Below the pieces are notes generated by a model. It did no database searches. It was not told where the DNA came from and saw nothing but the letters and a program-made list of their open reading frames with translations. The position numbers were made by a program, and so were the translations under genes. DNA of 64,000 nt from Anisodus tanguticus (lineage: Eukaryota; Streptophyta; Magnoliopsida; Solanales; Solanaceae): NCBI GenBank assembly GCA_034509755.1, contig CM067544.1:15557001-15621000 (forward strand). The letters are read 5' to 3'. Below, piece by piece: positions 46,156-57,435 of the stretch; within the stretch, counting starts at the first letter, position 1, and every line of letters begins with the position of its first letter.

Positions 46156-48998
46156 CTAGATCGGAAGTCGGTGAAGAGCTGTCGCGGTAGTCCCTTTGTG
46201 AAGATGTCTGCATACTAATAAGAGGAAGGCACGTGTAATATTTTGACCTGACCACGGGCAACCTTCTCTCGCACAAAGTGGATATCCAATATGCTTAGTT
46301 CGCTGATGTTGGACCTGAGACATATAGATGGCAGATATGTTGTCATAATAGACTATAGATGCCTTGCGGAGTGGACACTGGAGTTCCAAACGAAGATTTC
46401 GGAGCCAACAGATCTCAACAACTACGTTAGCAACACCGCGATATTATGCTTCAGCACTTGAACCGGTAAGTATGCCTGCCGCTTGGCGGACCATGAGATA
46501 AGATTATCCTCAAAAAATACACAGTACCCTAAGGTGGAGCGACGTGTGTCGGGGCATCCTTCCCAATTTGTATCCGTGTAGGCAAGTAGTTTGGTTGGGG
46601 CAGAGGGGTATAGACATAATCTGAAGTCTAGTGTGCTCTTAACGTATCTGATAATACGTTTGAGGGCAGCAAAATGGGACTCTCGGGGGTCGTGCATGAA
46701 CATACACACCTGCTGAACGGCATATGCAATATCAGGCCTAGTGAATGTAAGATACTGAAGAGCACCTGCTAGACTCCGATATAGAGTGGGATCAAAAACT
46801 GACGCACCATCATTGTCACTAAGCTTGGATTTTGAGTCCACCGGAGTTGGCATAATTTTATAATTTATCATCTTGGCCCTGTACACTATCTCTTCTGTAT
46901 ACTTACGCTGACACAGGAACATAGTGGCTGCAGATCTAGTCACCGATATACCCAAAAAATAACTTAGCTTGCCCAAGTCAGTCATAGCAAATTCAGTTTG
47001 AGTACAAAGAATGATTTCATTCTTCAACCCGTCAGATGAGGCAGTAAGAATAATGTCATCGACATATAATAGCAAATATGTAGTGCTGCTACCTCGGTGA
47101 AAAGTAAAGAGAGAGGTATCACACCTTCTACATACAAAACCAATCTGCAGAAGATACCTGACGAACCGGTCATACCAAGCACGGGGTGCTTATTTCAATC
47201 CATACAATGACTTCCTGAGATGACACACAAACTACGGAGCTGCCGGATGAACAAAGCCAGGAGGCTGGTGCATGTACACAGTCTCTTTCAAATCCCCATG
47301 AAGAAACGCATTCTTGACATCAAGCTGATGAATCGGCCAATGTATGCCCATAGCAATACTGAGAACAGTCCGAATAGTGGCCGGTTTAACAACCGGACTG
47401 AATGTCTCACCACAATCAATACCCTTCTGTTGATTAGTGCCATTGGCAACTAGTCTTCCCTTATACCTCTCTAAGTCACCACAGTCTCTGAACTTGTGAC
47501 GAAATAGCCACATACACCAGATAACATTTACACCAGCTGGTCTAGGTACCAAATCCCAAGTGTTCTGCTTGGTTAAAGTGTTAAATTCCTCGCACATGGC
47601 CGCATTCCAATTTGGGTCCAGTTTTGCTAGTTTTGGATTTTTTGGAATGGGTGATAAGGTTTGTGTCTAGAGATTGAAATGAACCTTGGGTTTGAAGATC
47701 CCGTGTTGTGCACGAGTCTCCATGCGATGAGAAGGCAGTGGTGGTGGGTCGGGATCGTGAGGTTCTTTGGTCCACCGGTTCTCGGGACCGCCGGCGCAGC
47801 TCACTAGTTGCCGGGACTGTAGGACTGGGAGGCTACGGGACTGGCTTCTATTGGTGCAGGAGAAACTGCGGGGGGTGCAGTAGGTTGATGGCAGGGAACT
47901 GGAGGCAGCAGTGGTGGGGACAGGGCAGTGTCCACTGCCGGAACAGATGGCAGTGGTATTGTCCTTTGCTGGAGACACATCGACTGGAGTAGAGGAGACA
48001 TATGAGACTCATCGAGAAAAATGTAATTCGTTGTTTGGAATTTTCGAAGGTTTGAAAAAGGAAAGGTTGTCTCGTTAAAGGTGACGTGACGGGAGACGAT
48101 GATTTTGCGAGTGGCAATGTCATAGCACAAGTAGCCCCGATGATTATGAGACAAACCAAGGAAGACACATGGCAGAGTGCAAGGGGCAAGTTTGTGGGGT
48201 GCAGTGGAGGCTATGTTGGGGTAGCATAAGCATCCAAAAATATGTAGATAATCATATGATGGCTGCCTACGGTATAAGATTTCGGTAGGGGTCTTTTTTG
48301 GAGTGTGCTAGTTGGTAAAATATTTAGAAGGAATTCTACCAATTTGACAGCATAGACCCAAAAAGGCGGTGGTAGGCAGGCATGAAAAAGAAGTGTGCGG
48401 ATCATGTTATTGATGGTACGTATAATTCTTTTAGCCTTTCCATTTTGGGAATAAATATAGGGACAAGAAAAACGGAAAACCATGCCTTGTTTAGAACAGA
48501 AATTGTGAAATGTCGAGTTATTAAATTCACGTTCATTACACATTGGAATGATTTGATAGATTTTTCAAATTGTGTTTTAATGAATTTTTGAAACTCGAGG
48601 AATTTTGTAAAAACTTCAGATTTGAATTTCAGTGGGTAAATTCAGACAAAATGTGAAAAATCATCCAAGAAGACTAGATAGAATTCATGACCTAAAGAGC
48701 TAACAATCGGAGATGTCCACAAATCAGCATGAATAATATCAAAGGGAGAAAAAGTAACAATGTTTGATGACATAAATGGAAGACGAGTATGTTTGCCTAG
48801 TGGATAAGAAAAACAGTGGTGGAAAATTTTCTCATTATTACATTGAATACACTTAGAAGTCCTAAGAAAAGTAAAAACTGGGTCTCCGGGGTGTCCGAGT
48901 CTGTTGTGCCAAGTGGAGGGAGAGATCGCCGCAAGGGATAGAGGTGTTTGCTTTGTCCGACAATGAAGATTGAGTGAATGGGTAGAGGTCTCCCACAC
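46156..48998 (-). pseudogene. Copia C pol (integrase, RT, RNase H), broken
   Basis: Pre-integrase region RLGHPGDPVFTFLRTSKC leads into integrase (about 48760-48211) with HADLWTSP and MCNEREFNN; the box normally ending GKAER reads GKAKR, so the catalytic Glu is replaced by Lys. RT segments at 47597-47232 (HQLDVKNAFLHGDLKE) and 47075-46422 carry MLLYVDDIILTASS and LTFTRPDIAYAVQQVCMFM. RNase H runs to 46156 in two frames. Confidence 0.92.
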
Positions 48999-49399
48999 TA
49001 TTGCAATAGTGTAAGAATTTTCCCCGTATTGAGTTCCTTCACGTAAAAACCAAAAGGGTCAAATTCGACAGATACAGAATTATTGCTAGTGAATTTTCTA
49101 ACAGAGATTAAGTTTTTAATGATGTTAGATATGTATAGGACGTGGTTTAGGGAGAAAGGTGGGTGTGGATGTTTGGTATGTGTGTTACCGTAACCCTCAA
49201 TTGGAATGCGATGACCATTGCCGACAGTAATAAATTGAGGACACTTTAACCGATGTAGTTGAGATAGGTTACCTGACGACCGAGTGAGGTGAGAAGTGGA
49301 TCTGGTGTCCATATACCAATTGTCGTCGGGATGTTGAAGGTTCACGGTGGTGTAGGCCTGGCCCAAATCAGTCGGGGCCAGGCTGCTGCTGGACTGCAA
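48998..49399 (-). pseudogene. Copia C protease region, altered active site
   Basis: NWYMDTRSTSHLTRSSG occupies the place of the usual W-Y-x-D-T-G-A-T/S box; the Gly of D-T-G is Arg, which should inactivate an aspartic protease. It is followed by GNGHRIPIEGYGNTHT and NLISVRKFTSNN. Confidence 0.9.
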
Positions 49400-50358
49400 C
49401 TAGGTGGGCCTGCTGCTGCTGCTGCTGGGCCTGCCTGGTGGCTGGGCAAGGCCCAAGAGGCCAGTCGACCAAGGTTCTTGGGAACCGAGCCCCCGCAGCA
49501 GGTACGGGCATGCAGCGAGGCCCGGTTCGCCGGTTGGGCCACCGCTGCTGCTGGTTGGACCACCGCAACCGCCGCCGCTGCGATTCTTCTGTCCCGATCC
49601 ACCGGGTTGCGTTGGCCTTTTCCGCGGCCCTTGCCTTTGTTGTTGCGACCTCTGCCGCCACTAGCCTGCTGCTGCTGCTGGACATGCTGTGATGGCTGGT
49701 TGCTGCTGGCCGCAGGTGTTGCCATCCCGTCAACGGCTACCGCCTTTTGATTATGTTCCTCTTGTTTAGCACATCTAGTTTCTTCCAACAATAGTTGTGA
49801 ACGTGCCTTGTTGAAACTAGGGAGAGGGTTGGCTTGTTGAATCATTGTTGCGAGTGTGTCATATTCACCTTTTGGTAAACCCGCAACAAGTTGAAGCACC
49901 ATCTTGGTTTATGAAACAGAAGTCCCGACGTTGGATAGTTGATCGGTTATGAGTTTCAGTTGCTTACAATATTCAGACATATTATTAAAATTCTCGAGGC
50001 GGGTATTATTGAATTGCTCTTCCAAATATACGGCCCAAGTATTTTTATTGTCCTGAAAGATTTCTTCTAGCCGGACCCAAAGTTCACGTGCCATAACACC
50101 TGTTTTCATGATAGTGCACAACAGGTCTTTGGAGATGGTGTCGTAGATCCATTGTTTGACGATGGCGTCAAGACGACGCCATATTGAGTCTGTAACATCG
50201 GTGGGACGAGGAACATATTCGTCAATATGATCGAGCACGTTGTATGCACATGCATGAATGTAGAATAGTTCCATCCACATAGAATATTGACATTCTTCTT
50301 GGTCAAGAATTATAGGGATAAAATTCTTGATGTTGTTAATGGCGAATGCCGGATGCAA
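49342..50358 (-). pseudogene. Copia C gag, broken
   Basis: 50358-49909 gives MHPAFAINNIKNFIPIILDQ, AIVKQWIYDTISKDLLCTIM and EEQFNNTRLENFNNMSEYC and stops at 49909. A second frame (49902-49342) continues with VLQLVAGLPKGEYDTLATMI. A Gln-rich stretch (CAG/CTG run near 49670) and the Gly/Arg/Lys tail GGRGRNNKGKGRGKGQRN follow. No CCHC knuckle seen. Confidence 0.9.
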
Positions 50359-50583
50359 AGAAGATACTGAACGTTGAGAGGGGTTGTCAAGTGTGCCAGT
50401 GGATGAACCGGAATTTGTGAGGGAAGATATGGTTGCCGCCTGCCGAGGGAAGGGAATTTTCTGGTTTGGCCGAGAAAGGGAGGAAGAAACCAGAATTTTT
50501 TTTATGTGAAACCAGAAAAAAAATTATGGTTTCTGCCGAGAATGAGGAAGAGAAGGGATTTAGGTTTTAGGCTCTTGATACCA

Positions 50584-50790
50584 TGAAAGATAGAATAATT
50601 TCCCTTAGGGATTCCTTTCATTATTCACAATATATATAGTTGTAGAAAGGTTGATTCCTAATATGGTACGAATTCTAACTTACCTTACAAAGGTTGATTC
50701 TTAATATAATTAGAATCCTAAGTTACCTTAAATATACATCTATCATAATTACAAAATATACAGAGAATATTCGAAGAATGTTCGATAATA
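50584..50790 (-). repeat. Copia C 5' LTR
   Basis: 207 bp, minus-strand TATTATCGAACATTC to CTATCTTTCA, directly followed by the primer binding site. Confidence 0.93.
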
Positions 50791-50884
50791 GGAATAATTC
50801 AGATCTTAATAACATTAAAATTATTAAGAAACTATTTAGTCAAAGATTTTTATGAAACTGATTTTTCACACTACTTTGTTCACA

Positions 50885-50997
50885 ACCACCGATCACCACT
50901 ACATAAGCACCACCAACTACCTCCATCATCACCACTGCTCACTACCACTAACTACCTCCACCATCACCACTGATCACCACTGCTCACCACCACGAGG
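50885..50997. repeat. CAC-rich minisatellite
   Basis: Imperfect tandem units built from CACCACTGCTCAC, CACCACTAACTACCTCC and CATCACCACTGATCAC. No coding frame is supported. Confidence 0.8.
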
Positions 50998-51000
50998 AGA

Positions 51001-51837
51001 TTAACGAGAATGTCACTCATCGCATTGGAGCGGGGTGGGTGAAATGGAGGCTTGCCTCCAGGATACTATGCGACAAGAATGTGTCATCGAGGCTTAAAGG
51101 TAAGTTCTACAAAGTGGTGGTTAGACCGACATTGTTATATGGTGCAGAGTGTTGGCCAGTCAAGAAATTCCACGTTCAGAAGATGAAGGTAGTGGAGATG
51201 AGGATGCTCAGATGGATGTGTGAGCATACAAGGAGAGATATGATTAGGTACGAAATTATACAGGACAAGGTGGGAGTGGCATCAGTGGTGAACAAGATGA
51301 GAGAAGCAAGACTGAGGTGGTTCGGAAATGTGAGGAGGAGGGGGTGAGGATGCGCCGGTAAGGAGGTGCGAGAGGTTGGCTGTAGTTGGATCTAGGAGAG
51401 GTAGAGGTAGGCCGAAAAAGAACGGGGGAAGTGATTAGACAAGATATGACACAACTTCAGTTGACTGAGGACATAACCTTAGACAGGAAGTTATGGAGGT
51501 CTAGTAGTAGGGTAGAAGGCTAGTAGTAGATAGCTAAGTGTGGGGAGGGAGGGGTGAGTTTTCCTCCTCTACTCTTTTCCTTTTAGTAGCAGTTGTCAGT
51601 TATCACATTGTTTTTATTTCCTTGATGAGTATTACTATATATTTTCGCATTTATTTTATATCTTGAAATTTGTTGTCCCTTTATATATTTCTGCTACAGG
51701 TACTTTTCTTCTGAGCCGAGGGTCTACCGAAAACAATCTCTCTATCTCACAAAGGTAGATGTAAGGTCTGCGTACATCCTACACTCCTCAGACCCCACCT
51801 TGTGAGACCACACTGAGTTTATATTGTTGTTGTTGAA
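51001..51837 (+). mobile_element. RTE-type LINE 3' end
   Basis: 5'-truncated. The C-terminal RT region reads GKFYKVVVRPTLLYGAECW, MRMLRWMCEHTRRD and KMREARLRWFGNVRRRG; then the frame shifts near 51345 and continues to GRGRPKKN-like and EDITLDRK-like sequence. The 3' UTR (AGGTCTGCGTACATCC, CAGACCCCACCTTGTG) ends in a TTG tail (51824-51835), as usual for plant RTE LINEs. Same family as 12697-14093. Confidence 0.88.
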
Positions 51838-51884
51838 TTGTCGCAACGGATACAAATTGTATTGTAGCTAAGGTATTCATGCTC

Positions 51885-52330
51885 AGGTAAATGATCATCT
51901 CAATTTCCGTTAAAGTCCAATACACAAGCTCGTAGCATGTCCTCGAGTGTCTGAATCACACGCTTGGCTTGCCCGTCTGTCTGCGGGAAAGCTATGCTAA
52001 GATTAACTCGGGTGCCTAAACCTTTCTGAAATGACTTCTAGAAGTTAGCTCTAAACTGAGCACCTCGGTCGGATATAATCAAAATAGGCACACCATGCAG
52101 GCGAACAATCTCTTTAACATACAACTTCGCGTAATCCTCGGTTGTGTATGTAGTTTTGACTGGCAAGAAATGAGCTGATTTGGTCAGTCTATCAACAATT
52201 ACTCAAATAGAATCAAACTTACAATAAGAATGAGGTAAACCCGTAATGAAGTCCATATTAATCATTTTCCATTTCCACATCGGAATCTCAATGTTCTGAG
52301 TCAAGCCACCTGAATCTCCGAGCTAACGAT
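51885..52330 (-). pseudogene. Ty3/Gypsy integrase core fragment
   Basis: Minus-strand reading gives VDRLTKSAHFLPVKTTYTTE, then KEIVRLHGVPILIISDRGAQ and FPQTDGQAKRVIQTLEDML, the core and third catalytic box of Gypsy integrases. At least two stops interrupt it, and the catalytic Glu after GQ is Lys-flanked (QAKR instead of QSER). Only this part of pol remains. Confidence 0.85.
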
Positions 52331-52499
52331 GGTTCTACAAATTGTAGTTTCCTGAGTATTCACATTCCCATTATATTATTTTCCAGAGAATTAGCTACAA
52401 ATGGGAATCGTTTCCCATTTCAATTTTGTACAAAAAAAAGGTTGGAGGAGTCTCTAAAGAAATGCATCATGATTTGCTCCCTTTTAAAGATATGGCCAA

Positions 52500-52975
52500 C
52501 TTAGTCACAAAATGTTATTAAATGGGTCCTCATCATCATGTCCTCCACTTAGCCAATCTTGGCAGTGGAGAGCATTAGTTGATGACACATGCACACTAAC
52601 GTGCCATCCCACTTTATTAATTAAGTGACTTGTCTCCGTATAATTTATCAATCACACACATAATTAATTTTGTGATCCTAATTCACTTAAATCTTGATAA
52701 CTTATAAGACCTTCATATACTTAATGTTATAATTTTATAATATGACACTAGTCCATAACCTCTTTGGGGATATACAACTATTATTATTAATCTCCATCGT
52801 CACGCTTGTTATGCCCAAAATTATTTCGGGGTTTTATCTTTTTATATACTAATCTCTTTATTAGCATACGTAAATATAACATAAATTCCCCGAGGCTCGG
52901 GTCTACTTGCATACGTTTAGCGATTTCACATACGCCTAAGATTCAAACCGTGACCCGAAAGTACGGGATGTTACA
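52500..52975 (-). repeat. Partial Tekay-like Gypsy LTR
   Basis: The minus strand starts TGTAACATCCCGTACTTTCG at 52975 and matches about 480 bp of the LTRs at 31253 and 55708 (shared TATACTAATCTCTTTATTAG). Its orientation is that expected of a 5' LTR for the integrase fragment, with everything in between deleted. Confidence 0.75.
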
Positions 52976-53584
52976 ATTAGGAATTTGGGTCTGAGCTGAA
53001 TTGTTGATGTTTCGGAATATGCATTTTTTTATCTGTACAAAATATTACTTTGTAATAAAAAAATTATTTACTAAAAAAAATAGTGCAGCTCAAAGTAGGA
53101 CACATTTAATGGATTGAAGGAACGTATTCTTTCTTCTCACTTATGCATATGCTTCAGATTAATGAGGTATGCACCTGGTCACTGGAGCATCATGGGTATG
53201 CCTGAATTCCTTGTGGTGCTCTTTAAGATATTCCTCGAGCTTGGGAACATCCTGCCTTCTAAAGATATCCCAGATTGCACCACCATTTTCTTCCTCTGGT
53301 CCGTCAGAATTGTTTCCAAGATCAACCACCTGATCAGACGATAAATCTCCCTCCAATTGCACGTTCCAGTCTGAGGAAAAAAAACCACTTGCTTTTTCTT
53401 GTTTTGCAGTTGCAAAATCACTCTTAAGAACTAGATGATAATATGTATCTGTAATATGGAGTTCTTTTCGATCGCGAGAGTGTATTCTTCTTTCAGCTTA
53501 TCAATTTTTGAAAGCTGGCACTTTGCAATAGTTACATCAGCAGTATGTGTTAAAATATTCACCTGCAACATCAAGAAATATAGC

Positions 53585-53720
53585 GGTGGTCATTGGTTCA
53601 AGCCGTGGAAACAGCCTCTGGCAGAAATGCAAGGTAAGACAGCGTACAACAGATTCTTGTGGTCCGACCTTTCCCTTGATCCCGCATATAGCGGGAGCTT
53701 AGTGCACCGAGTTGCCCTTT
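53585..53720 (-). mobile_element. Au-type SINE in a JMJ intron, 18 bp target duplication
   Basis: The minus strand reads GGGCAACTCGGTGCACTAAG, CTCCCGCTATATGCGGG, GGTCGGACCACAAG, CTTACCTTGCATTTCTGC and GGCTGTTTCCACGGCTTGAA, the body of the Au SINE. A perfect 18 bp repeat AACATCAAGAAATATAGC flanks it (53567-53584 and 53721-53738). It inserted 22 nt upstream of the acceptor of the exon starting at 53562. The 3' tail is short (~136 bp of the usual ~180). Confidence 0.92.
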
Positions 53721-53899
53721 AACATCAAGAAATATAGCAAGTTAAAAGGGTAATTTAAGTTCTTCGGAGTTGCAAACAAATATCACCAGGGTTAGGAGAA
53801 TGAAATCCCTGCAATGAGTTTTCAGTGCATTCTGCAGGTCTCCAGTTTTGAAGGTAAATATAGAGGACACCATAATGGCTTTACTTTAGGCATAAACAT

Positions 53900-55708
53900 T
53901 GATCTGTCATCTGGGTACCACTAGCCATACATTTAATATTCACCCGTAATTATCAGCGGCCACAAGGGCCGTCACTCAGTACTCTGTTGACATATATAAG
54001 CATAGAAACAGTAGACCAGAAACCCAACTTATATATATATGTACATACCTAGGTCGACAAGGCCATACATGACTACTACACACAAGACACCGTCTACAAG
54101 CCTCTAAGAGAGTGCAGGACATCAAAAGGTCGGGACAGGGCCCCGCCATACCCATATATACAAGCAAAAAATTACCGTACCATGATAGACCGACACTCCG
54201 AAACAAGGGAGTGCTAAAAAATCCGCTGAGTCAGCAACCTACTAACGTAGATCGTCGTCCTGTCTACGTAAACCTGCGGGCATGAAACGCAGCGTCCCCC
54301 GACAAAAGGGACGTTAGTACGACTGATGTACTGGGTATGTCAAGCATGAATAATAGCATAACAGGGATATAACCATAAACTGAAACAGAAACAGCTGACC
54401 AGCAGTAAATGACTCTGAGGACCCTAATACATATGCCTAAATGTGTATGCACAATGCAAATGCGGTATTCATATAAATATTGGCCACACAAGGGCATCTT
54501 CTTTTCCATAACAGCCTCTGTGGGCATCATTTCATTATCATATTGGTCATACAAGGGCATCAATATTGGCCTCACATGGGCATCTTTCTTTTCGTGATAT
54601 ATGTATCAGTTGCAGGTGGTGATGCGTATATAATGCCTTTCCCTTTTTCTCATCCCCTACATATATATATTGATACCATATAGTAGTGTATATAACACAA
54701 GTGGGTCCAGGGTAATACATGAATATAATACAAATGAAAATGCATGAATGACAATAAAACCTTTTTGAATTTATCGGATGACATAATATTCTTGTACCTT
54801 CGGCTAACATTGGGAATATCAACATCTTTTCCATATACCTCAATAAGGATTTAGGAATATATTTAGACATGTTTTTAATATAGGAACCAATAACATGAAT
54901 ATTCTTAACTACTAGGAGTAGAATAGTTTATGAAATAATATCACGATTATATTTCGTTACTTGAAACATGCCAAAAGAAAAAAAAAATTGCCTTAACATA
55001 CCTTGAATATTGTCCTTTCAATAATTCTGTATTGAATTTGTTGGGACGTTTTTGCTTTGCTTCTTCAATTATGTGATGGACGTTTTGTTCTAACCACAAA
55101 TTAAGAATGCACTGCTTATCACCTAGTGCACTAACTAGTCACGTTCTCTGTTGGTATTGCTTCTCCAAAGTAATGAAATGTTTTACTAAAATGAGATGTT
55201 AAGGAATGAAATTGAAATGTATCTAATAAGCTTACTTAACACGTAGTCTTAGTTAGGCAATTCCTATTCCATTAATAGCTAACACACGACACCACATTAG
55301 TTTTTAGGCTTAGTCATTAGGTAGATTACTTGAGGATTACACGTAAAGATCCCACTTACTATTGTCCCCCATTAAGATTATTAATCAATCCCACAATTAA
55401 TTAATCACACACACAATTAATTCTTGATCTCAATTCACTTAAATTTTAATGATTTATAAAACTTTCATATACTCAATGTCATAATCATGCGATATAATAC
55501 CAGTACATCGCCTCTTTATGCACGCACCAAATTTATTTTCGATCTCCGTCATCACACTTGTTATGTCCAAAATTATTTCAGGGTTTTGTCCTTTTATATA
55601 CTAAGCTCTTTATTTACATGCGTGAATATAACATAAATTCCCAAGACTCGGGTCTTACTTGCATATGTCTAGATGCTCAAATCATTGCTCGAAAGTACGG
55701 GATGTTAC
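53900..55708 (-). repeat. Tekay-like Ty3/Gypsy LTR, copy 2, in a JMJ intron
   Basis: The minus strand begins GTAACATCCCGTACTTTCG at about 55708 and runs to about 53900 (GGCCACAAGGGCCGTCAC), collinear with 31253-29283. It fills most of the intron between JMJ exons 56215 and 53562. No gag/pol adjoins, so a solo LTR is likely; ends are approximate. Confidence 0.7.
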
Positions 55709-56307
55709 GCTTTTCTCCGATATCAGTAGTCCTTTGTGTGAATCCAGTATTAGAGTACAATCAGTAAATCCAGTATAATCAATTATGTTCCGGATATAAA
55801 TTAGAAACTGATTTCTTTTTTTCTTCCAAAAATAAAACTTAAAAATTTATAGCAAAAGGAAATTTTATATTTTAGAAAGTAATTATGCTAGATCACATTA
55901 AAAAAATTCTAGTTGGTCAAGTATTATATGATTCGAATCTCAGCAAAGGAAGAAGAAACCCAAAAATGGGACTGAGGGAGTGCCAAGGAGTATCCAAACC
56001 AATATACATCCTCCATCTTGGAACCGTAAGTTTTCCATTACTCAGACACTCCGTATGATGACACCCTGTTATATGAATAACTAAATCTTGTACCCCTCCA
56101 GACCTGTTTTCACATAAGCGCCTTCAAGCATAAGACTTAACCAGATTCCAATGACATCAAAGGTCAAGGGTAATTAATACGATGGAAACCAGCTAGTCAA
56201 CTCATAATGCATACCGCATCAGACATATCACAATGAAGCTTTGTCACAGAATCTCCATGTCCAAGTTCTTCAGCAAATCCATATGCTATACATATTTTTG
56301 GACCCAC

Positions 56308-56420
56308 CTCTGGCAGAAATGTGAAGTAAGGCTGCGTACAATAGACTCTTGTGGTCCGGCCCTTCCCTGGACCCCATGCATAGCGGGAGCTTAGTGCACC
56401 AGGGCTGCCCTTTTTTTTTT
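56308..56420 (-). mobile_element. Truncated Au-type SINE inserted in JMJ coding sequence
   Basis: The minus strand reads an A-run, GGGCAGCCCTGGTGCACTAA, GCTCCCGCTATGCATGGG, GGGCCGGACCACAAGAG, CTTACTTCACATTTCTGCCA and stops at GAGG. It lies between ILKPD and GPKICIAYG codons with no spare intron on either side. Only a 6 bp similarity (GCCAGA) is shared by the two edges, so any target duplication has been lost or the SINE is 3'-truncated. Confidence 0.88.
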
Positions 56421-56656
56421 ATCTGGCTTCAGTATACCATCTGGAAGTTTGGAAGCAACATTAAGAATACCAGAAAGTGGATGTGTGTATTCTTTGTATG
56501 GCAAGGCTCTAATGAATTCTGCTCCATGGCGTGGCAACCGCTTCTCGAACTTTATAGATGGGGGCCAGTTCTTAAGCTTAAGCAATTTGGGCCAGAAATT
56601 AGGTGCCTTCGACCTTCAATATAACCCTTAAAAAATTGATGAATATTTATATCCAC

Positions 56657-57201
56657 CTGAAAGACATGAAGATAAAAGAGAAGCTCATCTCAGCATTGAC
56701 TGAAGACACATTTTATCAGCTAGATTAGAGCCATGTGATTCTGTCAACCAAGTGTCATGAACTCCCTGAACTAACAATATTATATCAAGTGAACCTAGCA
56801 TGAATTCTCTGATGATCTTTTTATAGGCAGACCATGCAGTGGTATCATTTCCCGTCTCTCCAAAGAACATCTCCCTCCCATTTGATGCATCACCTCTCCA
56901 TTTGGGACTTCCCAAAAAGTTAGATACTTTAATTTTGATATAGTTGGTCGGCAATAAAAGACTAGCAAACCATATTTAAACATTTGACAAGATGCTCTTT
57001 CTTCTCTTATTATATGAAGCTTTAGAGGTAACTTTTATTTAATGGATCAGTTTACTGATCAAAAAAATAATAATGGATCAAGTTCAGCACATGGTCAATC
57101 ACTCTAGCATCAATGCGTAGTAAAAAGGAAAAAAATGATAAAGGAGTATTATATCACCTTAGGTTTATATTATACATATCAATTTCAGGCTTGAACTAGA
57201 G
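56657..57201. other. Upstream of the JMJ fragment, unassigned
   Basis: A 90-residue minus-strand ORF (56685-56954, with FFGETGNDTTAWSAY) has no recognisable family. Its position is right for an upstream JMJ exon but the sequence does not match what I know of that protein. Confidence 0.3.
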
Positions 57202-57206
57202 CAGAC

Positions 57207-57435
57207 TAAAAGAAATAATCCTCTTGATTATTTTCATTGATTGAATAGATATATATACAAGTTACAAACCTTCTCCTACCATAATTCTAACTATACAATA
57301 TGGTAAGTGTATATCCTAATTATGGTAAGTGTATAACCTAATCTAGGTAACAAATATACTACAATATACACACAATATACTTTCCTTAATACTAAAGATT
57401 TTGGCAAATGGTACGTGCTGGGGGCTTCGTTTAAC
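57207..57435 (-). repeat. Copia D 3' LTR
   Basis: 229 bp, minus-strand TGTTAAACG to TTTCTTTTA. It differs from the 5' LTR by about one substitution and small indels near the TGTTAAAC end. Confidence 0.95.

Larger units (their letters stand above)
45910..50790 (-). mobile_element. Copia C: full-length Ty1/Copia retrotransposon with TA..CA termini
   Basis: 4.88 kb flanked by a perfect 5 bp duplication GGAAT (45905-45909 and 50791-50795). Primer binding site TGGTATCAAGAGCC (minus, 50583-50570) and polypurine tract CTGAGGGGGAG (minus, just upstream of the 3' LTR). Both LTRs begin TATTA rather than TGTTA, a non-canonical terminus. Coding regions are broken. Confidence 0.95.
53175..56656 (-). pseudogene. 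JMJ25: JMJ25/IBM1-type JmjC histone H3K9 demethylase, broken partial gene
   Basis: Exons recognised: 56656-56215 and 53562-53175. The first shows INIHQFFKGYIEGRRHL, RLPRHGAEFIRALPYKEYTH, and GPKICIAYGFAEELGHGDSV then TKLHCDMSDA at its donor; HCD holds the Fe(II)-binding His and Asp. The second begins VNILTHTADV and continues to WDIFRRQDVPKLEEYLKEHH and KEFRHTHDAPVTR at a donor. Family role: nuclear JmjC demethylase of H3K9 limiting genic DNA methylation. Breaks: a base lost near 56590, a SINE inside coding sequence at 56308-56410 creating a stop, and a TAG/frameshift near 53435. N-terminal zinc-finger exons and the last JmjC exons, with the third metal ligand, are missing. Confidence 0.88.

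Noticed and set aside
49289..49750. 153-residue plus-strand ORF
   Set aside because: Antisense to Copia C gag in GC-rich sequence; composition artefact.
56685..56983. 90-residue minus-strand ORF as an upstream JMJ exon
   Set aside because: Position fits, but no residue pattern matches the JMJ25 family; left unassigned.
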